Assembly: GCA_003260075.1 (NCBI GenBank)
Contig: QLIY01000308.1
Span: 92,811 to 156,810, forward strand
Length of the DNA: 64,000 nt
DNA from: Phallusia mammillata
Taxonomy: Eukaryota; Chordata; Ascidiacea; Phlebobranchia; Ascidiidae
Reading direction: 5' to 3'
Notes under the pieces: generated by a model
Seen by the model: the letters and a program-made list of their open reading frames with translations, nothing else
What the model was told of the DNA's origin: nothing
Database searches by the model: none
Shown here: piece by piece, positions 1 through 11,830 of the stretch
Numbering within the stretch: the first letter of the stretch is position 1
How the letters are laid out: the number at the start of each line of letters is the position of its first letter
Made by a program: the position numbers and the translations under genes

Positions 1-3000
1 ATCCCGATGAAGGCTTTGATATCAAGTTGGTTTTCCAACGTCTTTGCCACATTGGTGTCCTCGCACGCCGACTCAAGCGAAAACCTGCCACAGCGTATAA
101 CCTGACGTCACATGCTTATGACATACGTTGTAAAGTCATATAAGAATGAAACTTTATGGATGTTCTTAAACATAGAAATACCGCTAAGATATGTTAACAG
201 TTTGTACTGTACAATTCTCTCAGGTGTTATAGCTTCTAATTTCTGTTAAGATCATAGACTTTTAGTTGGTAATTTGTTTTTGTTGATTTTATTTGCCATT
301 AACCGAAAGTCGTGAAAATATAGTTTTCCAGGTTTTATTGTGTGTGAATTTGATTTTTTAACTAAACATTTTACCAAAAACCAAACATTTTATCATCAAC
401 CAAAAACAAATTTAACAAAAAAACAAAAACGCTGGGATTCAATAATGGTCCATATTTTACTGGTGAAATCATTTTTTCAGATGTTACCATTTCTCTTCCA
501 ACATGGAAAGAGTTCCGCGGTCCCTGAGCTTTGCAATGTGGTCGTTAAACAGGGGAATCACCAGCGATCCTTTCGGGAACGGAAGAGCAAACTGATACTG
601 GTAGAAGCCAGAACCAACCTGCAATCAAATAAAGACGTTGGTAAACACATATGTAGTGGCTAATCCAGTTTAACTTTTGTGAGTCCAAAAATATACGTTT
701 TGGGTTAAAAAGTTTCGTTTCGGGTATCTTTTGCATGCACATACGTGCAAGTTGGCATTTTTTATGTGTAAAGGGCATGGGCCTTGGATTCTTGTCTACA
801 CGAATGTACGTACACAAGCTCTAAAAAAATAGTACAGTAAACTACGGTTAAACCGGATTCGGCTAATCCAGATCTTCGCCTAATTCGGACAAAACTCGAC
901 AAATCGACATCGGTTAATTCGAAACTTCGTCTAATCCGGACAATTTTTTAGGTCCGAACGGGTCTGGAATACCCGAAGTTTACTTCATTAATATAAAACA
1001 TTGGTTCTTAACCAGGATGGCACGCCACCCGTTGGTATAAAACATGCAATACTTCAATCTTATTAGCCTTAACCGGAGTTGACTGAAGTTTGACATTTGA
1101 CAGTATATAAGTGATGTTAAATTTCATGTATGTTGCAAATTTTACTTCAGCTAAAGCCACCTTGTCAAACTGGCAGGAAGTCGCAAGAGCTTCTACAGCA
1201 GTTTCAAACGAAGCCATGAGATAGAAATTTCCTGCGAGAATTTTGTCGAATGCATCTTGGTGGGAATAAAACACCGATCCGTTCCATTCCTTTTTCAGGT
1301 AGTTGTAAAGCAACCTAGAGTAAATAAATGTAGTTACGGGAAATTTAGCATTCTGTTGTGAAAAAAAACATGAAAAGTGTTAGTTCATGATTTCTACATT
1401 AGTAAACGTTAGGCGTTTAAGCTCCAAATGAATTGAATGACCTGAATCAATTAAACAGTGGTCCCAACATTTTTTTTAACTAAAGACGCTTTCTTGAATA
1501 TCAAATTTATCAAGTCTGTGGACCCCATGTACAATAAACTCTTATTAAATCTTTCTTTGTATTATTTACATTTTTCATTCACCAACCCCTTGAAACCATC
1601 TCATGGACCCCAGGTTGAGACTTAATTTCAATAGAATTAAGAGCACTTACTGTTCAAAAGCTAAAGACGTCGTACGTTTACATAAACGGTGGAGTAATAT
1701 TTCCATGGAAAACACACACAAAGGTTTCTTCACGACGAAACCAATTCAATTACAAAAATACCCTAAAGCTTCCACCCATTCGACATGAGCGTCAAAAGCA
1801 CAACTTTAATTTCCAAAAAAGTCCGCGCCACTCAGAAATACAAAAGCGTTCAATCGAAACCTCGCCAAATGAAACTGAAACTTATTTCATTAAGGCTGGC
1901 TTAGGCTTAATACCATACGCTCTGTTTGTGCATATAATTCTTAGTACTTACGTGTAGGGTCTTTCTTTTGCATCTGGAAGGAAGAGAGTTAGCATTGGAT
2001 TGTCGTACATAATCCCGTATGCAAACTCCTTCTGACTTGCCAGTTCGTCCAAAGTTTCGATTCCTCCTTTGTTTCCCTAAATTCAATGTAGCTTTGTCGC
2101 ATTCAGGTTGTAACAATTTTAAGCCTAAAAATTTCCAAACTTTAATCTAAGGTTTAGTTCTAGTACTTTTGACACAGCTGAATGAAAATGTAATGCACTG
2201 TAAACATTTTGTAAAAATTCGTATAACGCGATGTGGTAGCAGACTCGCGGACAACCTTCAACGAAACCTTTTGTATCCTTGGACTTCAAACAAAGAAAAA
2301 ATGGTTTAATCAAAATCAAGTTATTATTTGGGTCATACAAATGTTGTCAAGCAAAAACAAATATGTCCAGAATTTCATGGCACGAAAATATAAAACACAA
2401 CTAGCAAGAAAAACTGAAATGTTTGACCTCAAAACATTCTCAAATTACCTGCGTCATAAACAATGTCATGTTAGCGGTGTAAGCTGTGATTATTGTGAGA
2501 CCGAAAAACCACCAGGTTCCTGTCAACATTTTAGCTGCTTTCGATCTGCAAATAGTTACAGTAGATATCTATGAATTAAAATCTTATTTTTCAAAAAACC
2601 TTTGTTTTCCATTTTAAAAACCTANTATCCTTGTTTTTTGCCAATCGTTTGATATTTAATATTATTTTAAAATTAACTCTTTTAAGTTGTTTGATATTCA
2701 TAAATTTCCAAACGAACACATTTCTTGGTTATAAAGGATGATTTTTTCGTTTTTAAAACCTTTCTTTTCAGTTTCAATAACCTACATAGTTCATATTTGT
2801 GCTAAGCTTTCCAAAAGTGGGTAAACGATAGACTTACAGCTGTAGTTTAGTTGAATTGTAAAAAAAGTGCCCACAAAATTAGTCAAGATATTTACTTGCC
2901 TCGGTACAATGTCAACACCTTGTTGGACAATTGATGAAAAATTGAACCATAAGCTATTTAGCACCCCCAAGTGGTCAGACGGCTCAGAATCCGGTCCGAA

Positions 3001-6000
3001 AGATGCCGCTATTTTCAAATATTCGTACGGATTTTTTGTGTTTATCCATGCCAAGAATAAGGAAACCTGTAAGCGATCAAAACAACAATTAAAATGTGAA
3101 AGTTGTTGTTATTACCCTTAGATATTTGGACAGAATAAACATAGTTTGTTGTTCAGAGCAGTGTTTTTCAACCTTTTAATGCTTACTTTACACTAACTAA
3201 CTGATAATGGGTTGGCTTGCGGTACACGTTGCTGACCAAAAACACAAGAAAGTGCAAACAAATTAATTTGCATATTTAATGTAATGGAAACGACTTGGGT
3301 TTACGCGGTCCCGGCCCGAACCTTTTCTTCAATATGTCTAAATACATCCTAAACTTGAATCATGGTTCGCCAGGCCTGTTAAAGGCGTCTTATCAGCCGG
3401 TGACCACGCGTCTATACCCAAAAATCTAGCCTGCGGTGGGATTCGAAATTACGATACAAATGTGGCCGAGTGTAGCCAGGCCAAAATCAAGTCAATTTCA
3501 TTAAGCCAGCCCGAACCCGACCCAAAATTACCTACCCGACTTACAACTTTATTTCATAGTTTTATCATAGGAAAATAAGCTAAACTGCGCCACATTTGAT
3601 GATAAAAAAATGCCAGACCTTACTTACAATCCCCCATTATTGTAACCCCCCCCCCTTACGAATAAAGCCCGCCCGAACCCGACCCAAAATTCTCTACCCG
3701 ACTTGCAACCTTATTTCATAGTTTTATCATAGGAAAATTAGCTAAACTGCGCCACATTTGATGATAAAAATATGCCAGACCTCATTGCAATCCCCCATTA
3801 TTGTATTATTTTCTCACCAAAATAAAACAACTCCACAGATAAATCCAACTTTCTTCATGGAAGGGCGTCATGAATTGCCAGATGTCGATAGATTGGGTTT
3901 TCTCCAGTCGTTGTGTGAGTAGAAACATCGAGGGTTGCTGGAGTGCGAGAGAGAGGTCGACTGTCTCGGCTCGACCCATTCTACCACCACGGATGCTTTT
4001 GGTGTGAAGAAAAAACCCCCCCCCCCTCGACCCATTCTACCGCCACGGATACTTTTGGTGTGAAGAAAAAAGTCGCACTAAAACATAAACATTTTCAGGT
4101 AGGTTGGTGAAAAAAACCCAACTGTGCATTTTGGTTACAAAGTTAAAGAATTGTTTAAAAAACGTCTTGTAGTCTAGTATCCTTAACTTTGACATTAGCT
4201 GTTAACACATATTTTGCACTATCCCCCCCCCCTCAAAACCGGTCCGCAGTGCAAAAAAGGTTGCCGACCCCTGGTCTATAACATCCTTAACTTTGACATT
4301 AGCTGTTAACACATATTTTGCACTAAAGTTAAGTGACGCATCCTTTTCTTTAACCCTGTGCTGTATCTCAAAACTTGATCCCGGCCCTATTTTGACGGCA
4401 ATTTTACCACTTTTCGGGCCCTATTCGAGTAATGTTTTTCACTAAAATGAAATCAAAAGTAAAGTCATGTTGAAGAGAGGCCTAAATTTACTTTACACAG
4501 AAATTACAACAAAAAGTATGGATATTGTCCGTGCATCTAGTTACAACAAAATGTTTTATTTTTACCGAGTCGTTTTCAAACATGTTGTACATTGCTGCTT
4601 CTAGTTCTTCAGCAGTTAAGCGATGTTGTGAGTTAAAGTCTGGATGCATCACCATCTCGTAAGTGAAATTCATTGATGTGCTCAAGTGGGTTAAAACCTC
4701 AAACAAGTAACCTAAATAACAAGATATTAAATCAGACCAAAACAATCCGAAAAATCACCAAGCTGGTGATAGTTGCGCAGCGTTAAAAAGGTTAAGAATA
4801 CATTTGGTGAACTGTGACCAAACACGCTGCAGCTACACCGTAATGCTTACAAAAAATGGTTTTGGTGCACTGCTATAGTAAACACGACTAAGGGAAAATT
4901 CGATATACAAGGCATAGACCTATACTAAAGCTGCGGTACTGAACGAACTATCATTAAATCAATCAAGTATACTTTCCCGGAAAAAATCACATCTATAACA
5001 CTTTTAAAACTTTTGTGTTTGGCCTTAGAATCTAAATGCAGTTAGGTTTTAAAATGGTTTCGTTTAGTGTTGTAACGACGTTTTTTGATAACTGGTTATA
5101 AAGATGATGTAAAAAAAACTTGCCTTCAAATATCAGTTCTCCGGTTTTGGGGTCGCTTTCCCAACTTAACCATGGAGGTTGCTGTAAAAATGTAAACGTT
5201 CCATATCATGCTATTAGTTATCTTATAAATTTGTAACTCAACCAAACTTCCAGGTCATAAGGTACAAATATTCATGTTGCAATTCAAAACCCAGTGTATA
5301 AACTGTATTGAAAACTGTATTGAATTGAATTGTATTGATGTAAAGAACAGTAATCAACGGAAAACTGCTACTGTAGGTGGATTTCAGATAAAACTATGAT
5401 TTTATCTCTAAAATGCTCACGGTTAGGGCTATTAGGGTCGGGGTAAGGTATAAGCATTCAAAATGCAATAAAACTAGCAATAAAACTTAATTTCTAATGT
5501 AACATTTTCAAAAACTAACATCCTAACCCTACCCCTCTTCAGGTGCTAAATAAATAATTCAGCTCTTTGCGCCACCTATCGAAAATTAGCTAAATGTGGG
5601 TCTGTCGTGAGGTATGGTGTTAGTATAGCTCTACTCGAAGTTATAAACAAACTATATAAAAATTATAACATAAAATTAACATTCGGAATTTTTAAAATTG
5701 ACAGGTGTCACCATAAACAGCAAACAGCCCCTCATAAGGTCACTCACCCACACAGCGCACACAAGAAGTGGTCTCTGTGGCAACTGTATGTCGGTCACTG
5801 AGAAAGGTGAATAGGTGATGTTAAGTGACGCCTGGTTACCATTGAACACTCCAGCTATTATGATTTCCTCCGTTTTCTGCATGTAAGTAGTTTAATGTCA
5901 ATAGAGAAAGACTTTAGGTGTACAGTAAACCTTGGTTAAACCAGGTTCCGTTAATTAGGATCTTCGCCTAATTCGGACAAACTTGAGGTTCTAATAATTA

Positions 6001-9000
6001 GTAATGTAAGGCTTCAACTAACCGACATCGGTTAGATTCTAGATCTTCGTCTAATCCGGACAAATGTTTGGTCCAAACGGGTCCAGATTAACCGAAGTTT
6101 ACTGTACATGAATTTTGTCTCTAGTTTTAATAAGAGTGTTATCCCTATTTCACACTTACATGTTTATTGCAGTTTTATCCAACGAACCTTGTTTGAAAGT
6201 AAGATAAGTTTGTGGTGTATTCGATTTAGGAATGATTTGTTTTGTACGGTGCACAAAAAAAAACATCCCATACCTTCTTGTTCAGTTTAGACAAACATAA
6301 CCAATAAAGACTAAAGACAATCACCTTTGACTTCGACCCCCCCCCCCCAAACGGGTCCAGATTAACCGAAGTTTACTGTACATGAATTTTGTCTCTAGTT
6401 TTAATAAGAGTGTTATCCCTATTTCACACTTACATGTTTATTGCAGTTTTATCCAACGAACCTTGTTTGAAAGTAAGATAAGTTTGTGGTGTATTCGATT
6501 TAGGAATGATTTGTTTTGTACAGTGCACAAAAAAAACATCCCATACCTTCTTGTTCAGTTTAGGCAAACATAACCAAAAAAGACTAAAGACAATCACCTT
6601 TGACTTCGACATTGATATGACCTCTGTGATTAAAATTGAGTTGGCATGTGTGATTTCAGTGTGGCGCAGAAAATCCTTACTGCATGAACCTTCTTTGTAG
6701 ATCTACAACAAAATAAATAGGCATTTTCTTTAAATAACACTGCAAAAAATGTCCTAATAGACGCTTGACTTACCCATTCGTAGTAAGTCGGTGCGTTTGC
6801 ACATAGTCCAGCGTTGGATTCGTATTGAAGTGCAAGTGTCGTTTCTTCAGCTGAACCTGTAGGAACAACATGTTCTATAAGTAAACAACATTACCAAATT
6901 TTGAAATACTGCGTCGCTATAAGGACATGTGTTTTATGTAAAATAAGCCAATTCTGTCACAATGTTTTTGAGTTAAGATGGACATAAATTCTTAACTGGG
7001 TCTGAAGCGTTTGTGTAGACCAGCGATCACGACACACTGATATATAAATCATACTACGACAGGCCCATTAAAGGCGTTCTATCGAATCAGTCGGTCACCG
7101 AGCATTCCCATTAGGCAAAATGGCTTAGACACGTTTTAATAGCAGAGATTCTGCTAAATCCTGACAAGTGTTCTAGTCAGGACGGGTTTTGGTAAAAGAA
7201 CTACCTAATTTGACTTAAATGGAGCCCCTGGCAAAACTATCTACAAGGTAATAACCCCCCCCCCCGCGTTCTATCGAATCAGTCGGTCACCGAGCATTCC
7301 CATTAGGCAAAATAGCTTAGACACGTTTTAATAGCAGAGATTCTGCTAATCCTGACAAGTGTTCTAGTCAGGACGGGTTTTGGTAAAAGTACTACCTAAT
7401 TTGACTTAAATGGAAACCCCTGGCAAAACTATCTACAAGCTCATAATATGAAAAACCATTAACTGTGAGGCAGTCCCTATTTGAACGTCAGCTATTTTTA
7501 GGTGCTCGGTACCACAGAGCTGTAAGTCGGGGTGTGCTTTTCGAGTCTCGTTCGGGTTTGAGTTTGAATGATACGGGCCTAATTCGGGTTTTGTTTTGAA
7601 AAATAATCCTGTTGAAATCGGGTTCGGGTTCGGACACCAATTTAAGGCCAGATTACAACTCCGGATTCGTAGTACTGACTGAACTAACCTGTGATGTAAC
7701 TTGACATCGTTGTAGGCCATTTGAATGTAGGGCACTTAATAAAGTCGCTGTCCTGAAAGTCTGAAACTTGGCGTTTTGAACGTTGCCGTTTATCCTGATC
7801 CGCAACTAAAAAATAAATATTTTTTTCAGGTATATTATTTGACATAAAATCCACAAAAAGATGTAGCACTATAGTTTGAATATGACGCTATGTGGAGAAA
7901 TTTTGCGGTTGTGTAACTAGTTCAAATTTTGCCTACCGTATTTTAATCAGTAAAGAAGAAGACACTTCGTTGACAAAAAATATAACAGCTATACTTTTTG
8001 GGCACAAAGAAAATATACACATAAGATCAACAAATTCCACGCGGTCCAATTATCCAGTCCAAGAGCGCGTAGGGCAGGCCAAGTTAAATTAGATTTACCT
8101 CTGGCTACAAGCGTCTGCAAACTTTCGACTTGCACTAAATGTTTTCTTTCTTCCATCGAAGTGTAAGGTTCTCCTTGGGTCAAAATTTTCGATATCTAAG
8201 GAATGCGAGAAGATAGAAGATTGAAACGTATACAGTTTGTGAATATGAAACATGTACAGTTCTTGTCAAACAGTTCCTGAGCCCACTCTACAAAGGTGCG
8301 CTCAGGAATAACGGAATGTTATGCGAGATAATCTTTTCATAATTGAATTGATTTTTTTTCCAAATTCAAATCAATATTGCGTTTCGAAAATTATTCTTCA
8401 TAGATGCACTAATTTGGGGTTAAAAAGTTTAGGAATCACTGGTAAAAGGTAGGCGCTTGAGCAATTATGCAGTGCTTGTTATTGCTCAAAGTGTCCCTTA
8501 GACTTAGAGTNAGTCATCTATGTACAGCAACGCGTTACAAAGCAACTATTTTAAATAATTTTCTGCAACCCTCGCGATCGACTTGAGATCAGTCCGAGAT
8601 CGACCAGTCGATCGCGATCGACGGGTTGGGCACCCCTGACTTAGAGTATGCACCAGAAGCTAATGTGTATGCGCAAACACATGAAACTAAAAGGAAAGAT
8701 AAAGCTAAAAAAATTTGAGCAGCAAAATCGCTTATACCCTTTGACAAACTGTGTCCCGCCCCATGTTAACCTCGCACGCATCGCTAGGTGGCACTGTTTG
8801 CGTCGGTTCTGCAGGTATCGATCGCTTTTCAAAAGACCTGAATGCAAAAGAGTGTAACCATCTAGTGCGGGTGTTTACTGTAAAATGGGGCTATGGATCA
8901 CAGTTACCTTGAGTTAGTGCGTGGTGTCACTAAGCTGTAGTTTATTTCATGTGGCAACGGTGCACAAAGTTTCTGGAACACATAAGAACTGGAATTAATC

Positions 9001-11830
9001 GATTTAACTGTGTCAAACTGACGATCACTGTTTGTTTTAAGCATAACTCTGAACGTGGAAACAGAATCAGTCGAGAAACACTTAAGAATATTTTCACTGA
9101 CGATGCTAACAGGCGAAATATATATTGTTAAATTCTTAACGACTGATTCTATTTCCTTAATTTGGAACCTGTTTCCACACTAAGACATAAAAACTGGTGT
9201 TTGCAAATCATTAATCAGTATTAACGCCATATTAAAGCGACAAAATGAACGTTGTACATTGTTTGCCATTTCTCAATAAGTGGTCAATGGTATGTATAAT
9301 ATCGGTAACAAAACTTGTCTATTTTTGCTTTCTATGTTATTTCAAAATATACGCTACTTGTCCACTTTCATCCATGGCGCCGCAGTTCTTCAACTGACAG
9401 GCCTGGAAAAGATTTTCCACCGCTAGACGCGCCAATGCCTTGATGACGTCATTGTAAACAATGTCGGAAGTGACGTTGATTCCAGATGCAGCGTATTTCG
9501 TCATCAGGCCTCGCACCAGCGGAGTGATGACGGGGCTAAAAAGAATGCTGTGCCCTAATTCAACTATTTTTTTGTGGCAAATGTAAAATCTGACCAACCT
9601 GGACAGAAAAGTCATTCTCACACCGCTTCGTGAAATGTCAAGAAATTCGTCTGGATCTACAAACTTAAATGGAAAATGTTTTGTAATAAGAGTGGACAAA
9701 TTGCCCATACAAAACGTATGTCTAAAAAACTAAGTCTGCAGACTGTGGTGCTTAATTTTGAGAAAAAAAATTGAGAGAATTTTACCCTCTATGTAAAAAA
9801 ATCATAATTTATGTGGAAATGTCATGTCATTGACAGGCTCGATAATACCATGTTAGGATAATTACCGACTTCTGTCTTTGATTGTATGCTTCCATCGTAC
9901 TTACCACATTTGGAATAAACCAATGGAAGTTCGCTGTAGCGAGTTGCTTTTTCTGTGCGATTTGAATGATCCTTTTTGCACTTATTGTTGGGCTGCTGAG
10001 AATGTACGCTCTGTAGAATAAATCACCAAAAAAGTGAGTTTAAAAACAGACCGATTGGCTTTTTAAATTTAGATTTAAACGTTAAATGCATAAATTGAAA
10101 TACCATGTTGACTGTCTTTGACTTTTTGTAAAATTGATAAATTAAACAAATTAGTACATATTGCCAATAAAAAAACTGCAGTATACTTACCGCAGGCCTT
10201 CTTTTCTTGCAAGTTTCATTGTCTTTACAAGTGATTCTTCATTTCCATTCGCTTCATACGCGATAATTTCGATTCCTTGTTCACTGGCATATTGCATGTC
10301 CGCGAAAGAAAATTGGATTTCTAGGGCATTGGAATTGGGACAAAGAAACAGAAATCAAACACACACAATAAAACGCATGACTTATACTAGAATGAATAAA
10401 TTTTATTGGTTCACTACAACAGCCGTTGAAAGATAACAAGCGGCTTAATTGAAGTAATAAAAAGAACAACAGCTATTTTTTTATATTGTTAGGCAGTTTG
10501 AATAAAAACGCATTTCCAGGCATTTTATACTGTGGCATTTACTTTTGCTTACCGTTGCTTTCCTCTTCAAACACAATGGCTTTGTTCCATCCGTACAGCC
10601 TGGCAGTAGTCGATAAAGCCGAAATAAGCGAGAAACTTGGTGGGAACAAATACGTGATACTGCCGCTTTCATCATCACGTTCACAGGAGTCCACAGTTCT
10701 GCAAAGACAGTTTCTTATCGAAACTAGACCAAAAACCGCGATAAATTAAAAACAAGCCAAAAATTAGCCCATTTTAACTGCTTGCAAAGGCTCGTGCATG
10801 TAAAAAATGGCCTTTTTACAATCCGCAACCAGTTATATCTCCTAATTCGATGTTAGAAACAAGCCCAATTGGGCGGGNTTTTAACAATCCGCAACCAGTT
10901 ATATCTCCTAATTCGATGTTAGAAACAAGCCCAATTGGGCGGGAAAATCGCCACCCTAGCAACACTACTGCAATTGGCATGAAAGACACAGATTGCGTTA
11001 TAAATTGTCTGCATTAATTTTTGTGACACGATCTAATTATTGTACTAATTGGTAATGATATCTTGAGAGTTCCTACACTAAACTATAGATATAGAAGCTC
11101 AAACCTGGCAATTGAATATATTGGAATAAGCTTCTTTATAGTGGTGATGTTTCCGCATTCCAATTTACTTGCTACTGACAAAAGAGCTGTGAAATCCTCG
11201 TTCAAAACGGCATCTGAAACTCACAACAAAAATGCTTCACTTTTACTAACAAGCCATACTGAACAGCCCCCCCCCCAAATCCTCGTTCAAAACGGCATCT
11301 GAAACTCACAACAAAAATGCTTCAATTTTACTAACAAGCCATACTGAACAGTAGGCTAAGCATATATTAATTCTGACCTGATAGGTTTTGATATTTCGAA
11401 GTGAAAATTTGTTTGGTCGTAATAACAGTTTCTGGCTTCCTTGTGTTCCTAATGTCGGTTTCAACCAAATCGGCTAGAGGTGCAGAAGCAGAGTCGTACA
11501 AAATACCTGAAAAGAAACAATATCGGTCATGAAATGATTGGCTTCACATTTGCAAGCGATGTTACCAAAAAGATAAACAAACGCTTTTAGACAAGACGAT
11601 GTAAAAAGTTTTATAAAAACCAAATATTGTGGCTACAAACAAGGCAACCGTATCTTCCCATCAAAAAAACTGTGCAGTGTAATTTTAAAACATGTTCATG
11701 TAATAGGACATTTTTCCTTAGCACACATTGTGACAACTTTTTATGCCATCTTACCAATTTTCATTTTCACTTCACTTGAAACGGCTGTGCAAAACAGCAA
11801 AATCGTAAAAAATAACTGAAATGCTTTCAT
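1..11830 (-). CDS. Divergent ionotropic glutamate receptor subunit (3' end outside window)
   Basis: Twenty-two exons join in phase. From 5' to 3': 11755-11830, 11378-11506, 11105-11213, 10553-10698, 10191-10320, 9905-10010, 9599-9663, 9358-9535, 8099-8195, 7689-7805, 6774-6856, 6622-6702, 5748-5876, 5124-5181, 4566-4711, 3818-4077 (contains a 56-nt artefact), 2900-3066, 2449-2545, 1952-2076, 1146-1314, 488-618, <1-84. The start ATG opens a signal peptide (MKAFQLFFTILLFCTAVSS). An amino-terminal domain follows to about residue 470, then S1 of the ligand-binding domain (VCAVWQPPWLSW, FEGYLFEVL, MNFTYE), TM1, a re-entrant pore loop (LNSLWFNFSSIVQQGVDIVPR), TM3 (AYTANMTLFMT), and S2 ending in LEEKW plus a short linker before TM4. 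About 875 residues are visible. By family these are tetrameric ligand-gated cation channels of the plasma membrane. Divergence is strong and I cannot assign an AMPA, kainate or NMDA class. Least certain: the boundary at 9358, the 63-nt intron 9536-9598, and whether a small exon is missing between 8196 and 9357. Confidence 0.88.
833..985. repeat. Pogo-like MITE, TACAGTAAAC ends
   Basis: It begins TACAGTAAACTACGGTTAAA and ends CCCGAAGTTTACTTC. It shares the internal words GATCTTCGCCTAATTCGGAC and TTCGTCTAATCCGGACA with the element at 5919-6107. TA flanks fit the Tc1/mariner/pogo superfamily. Confidence 0.7.
2449..3066 (-). CDS. Receptor exons for end of TM1, pore loop and TM3
   Basis: Exon 2900-3066 encodes the end of TM1, NPYEY (family PYEW) and the pore loop with QQG at the Q/R/N site. 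Exon 2449-2545 encodes GTWWFFGLTIITAYTANMTL, the TM3 gate helix. The intron between them uses a GC donor (AG/GCAAGT). Using the nearby GT instead puts the next exon into a frame with an immediate stop. With the GC donor, exactly ten residues lie between PR and WWFF, as in AMPA receptors. The glutamine at the Q/R site predicts an unedited-type, calcium-permeable pore. That is inference from family knowledge. Confidence 0.87.
3366..3470 (-). repeat. SINE family 1 fragment
   Basis: GGCCTGTTAAAGGCGT, ATCAGCCGGTGACCA and AAAATCTAGCCTGCGGTGGG match the minus-strand form of the SINE at 40589-40741. The tRNA-like head is truncated. Confidence 0.65.
3506..3805. repeat. Homopolymer-bridged intron duplication in the receptor gene
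   Basis: About 138 bp (TAGTTTTATCATAGGAAAAT and flanks) is repeated either side of ten C at 3646-3655, with a few mismatches. It is intronic. Confidence 0.85.
3818..4077 (-). CDS. Receptor exon with end of S1 and TM1, interrupted by a 56-nt assembly insert
   Basis: The exon opens after a TTTTAG acceptor and ends at ATTTTG before GTGAGA. Two copies of its 5' part (starting at 3970 and 4026 on the plus strand) are separated by a C tract at 4016-4026. Read straight through, the frame breaks. Deleting exactly one 56-nt period gives an open 68-codon exon that matches the phases on both sides. It encodes the S1 segment GRAETVDLS, equivalent to the family's REEVIDFS, and the hydrophobic segment ESWIYLWSCFIL, which continues in the next exon as VSLFLAW (TM1). 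The copies differ at two third-codon positions, both synonymous. Confidence 0.85.
4179..4325. repeat. Homopolymer-bridged duplication beside a hAT-like end
   Basis: ATCCTTAACTTTGACATTAG and following bases occur at 4179 and again at 4283. Between them are ten C (4223-4232) and a segment ending GGTTGCCGACCCCTGG that resembles a hAT terminus. Here the homopolymer may replace part of a transposon present in one allele only. Confidence 0.6.
5919..6107. repeat. Pogo-like MITE, best-preserved copy
   Basis: The ends TACAGTAAACCTTGGTT and AACCGAAGTTTACTGTA form an inverted repeat and carry TA at both borders. Its right end is repeated again near 6349-6381 by the adjacent assembly duplication. Confidence 0.78.
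6075..6611. repeat. Homopolymer-bridged duplication of about 265 bp
   Basis: Copy one spans about 6075-6338 and copy two about 6349-6610, with C tract 6337-6348 between. Near-identical ORFs appear in both only because of this. The receptor exon at 6622-6702 lies just beyond and is unaffected. Confidence 0.88.
7056..7440. repeat. SINE family 1 fragment inside a homopolymer-bridged duplication
   Basis: TCAGTCGGTCACCGAGCATT and neighbours (SINE tail, minus orientation) begin near 7056. The stretch from 7073 to about 7248 is repeated from 7266 after a C tract at 7255-7265. Confidence 0.75.
8512..8639. repeat. Truncated hAT-like element end at an assembly N
   Basis: The segment rich in GATCGCGATCGAC words ends GGGTTGGGCACCCCTG, a typical hAT-type terminus. 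The other end is missing, and a single N at 8511 marks a join. Confidence 0.55.
9055..9182. repeat. Possible short inverted-repeat element
   Basis: GTGGAAACAGAATCAGTCG at the left is mirrored by CGACTGATTCTATTTCC and CCTGTTTCCAC at the right. It lies between receptor exons 8 and 9. Confidence 0.4.
10811..10942. repeat. Tandem duplication with single N at the junction
   Basis: About 65 bp (CAATCCGCAACCAGTTATAT to CAAGCCCAATTGGGCGGG) is repeated exactly on both sides of N at 10878. It is intronic in the receptor gene. Confidence 0.85.
11194..11352. repeat. Homopolymer-bridged duplication at receptor exon 3
   Basis: The 5' 20 bases of exon 3 with its acceptor and intron flank are repeated after a C tract at 11267-11276. 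The true exon is the complete copy at 11105-11213. Confidence 0.82.

Noticed and set aside
485..487. Stop codon ending the glutamate receptor after LEEKW
   Set aside because: The TAA overlaps a GTAACA donor. Splicing to the exon at 1-84 gives KWFSLES and a segment like the NMDA-receptor linker before TM4, so the protein continues.
6108..6573. Two near-identical ORFs as paralogous genes
   Set aside because: They arise from one intronic sequence duplicated around a C tract in the assembly.
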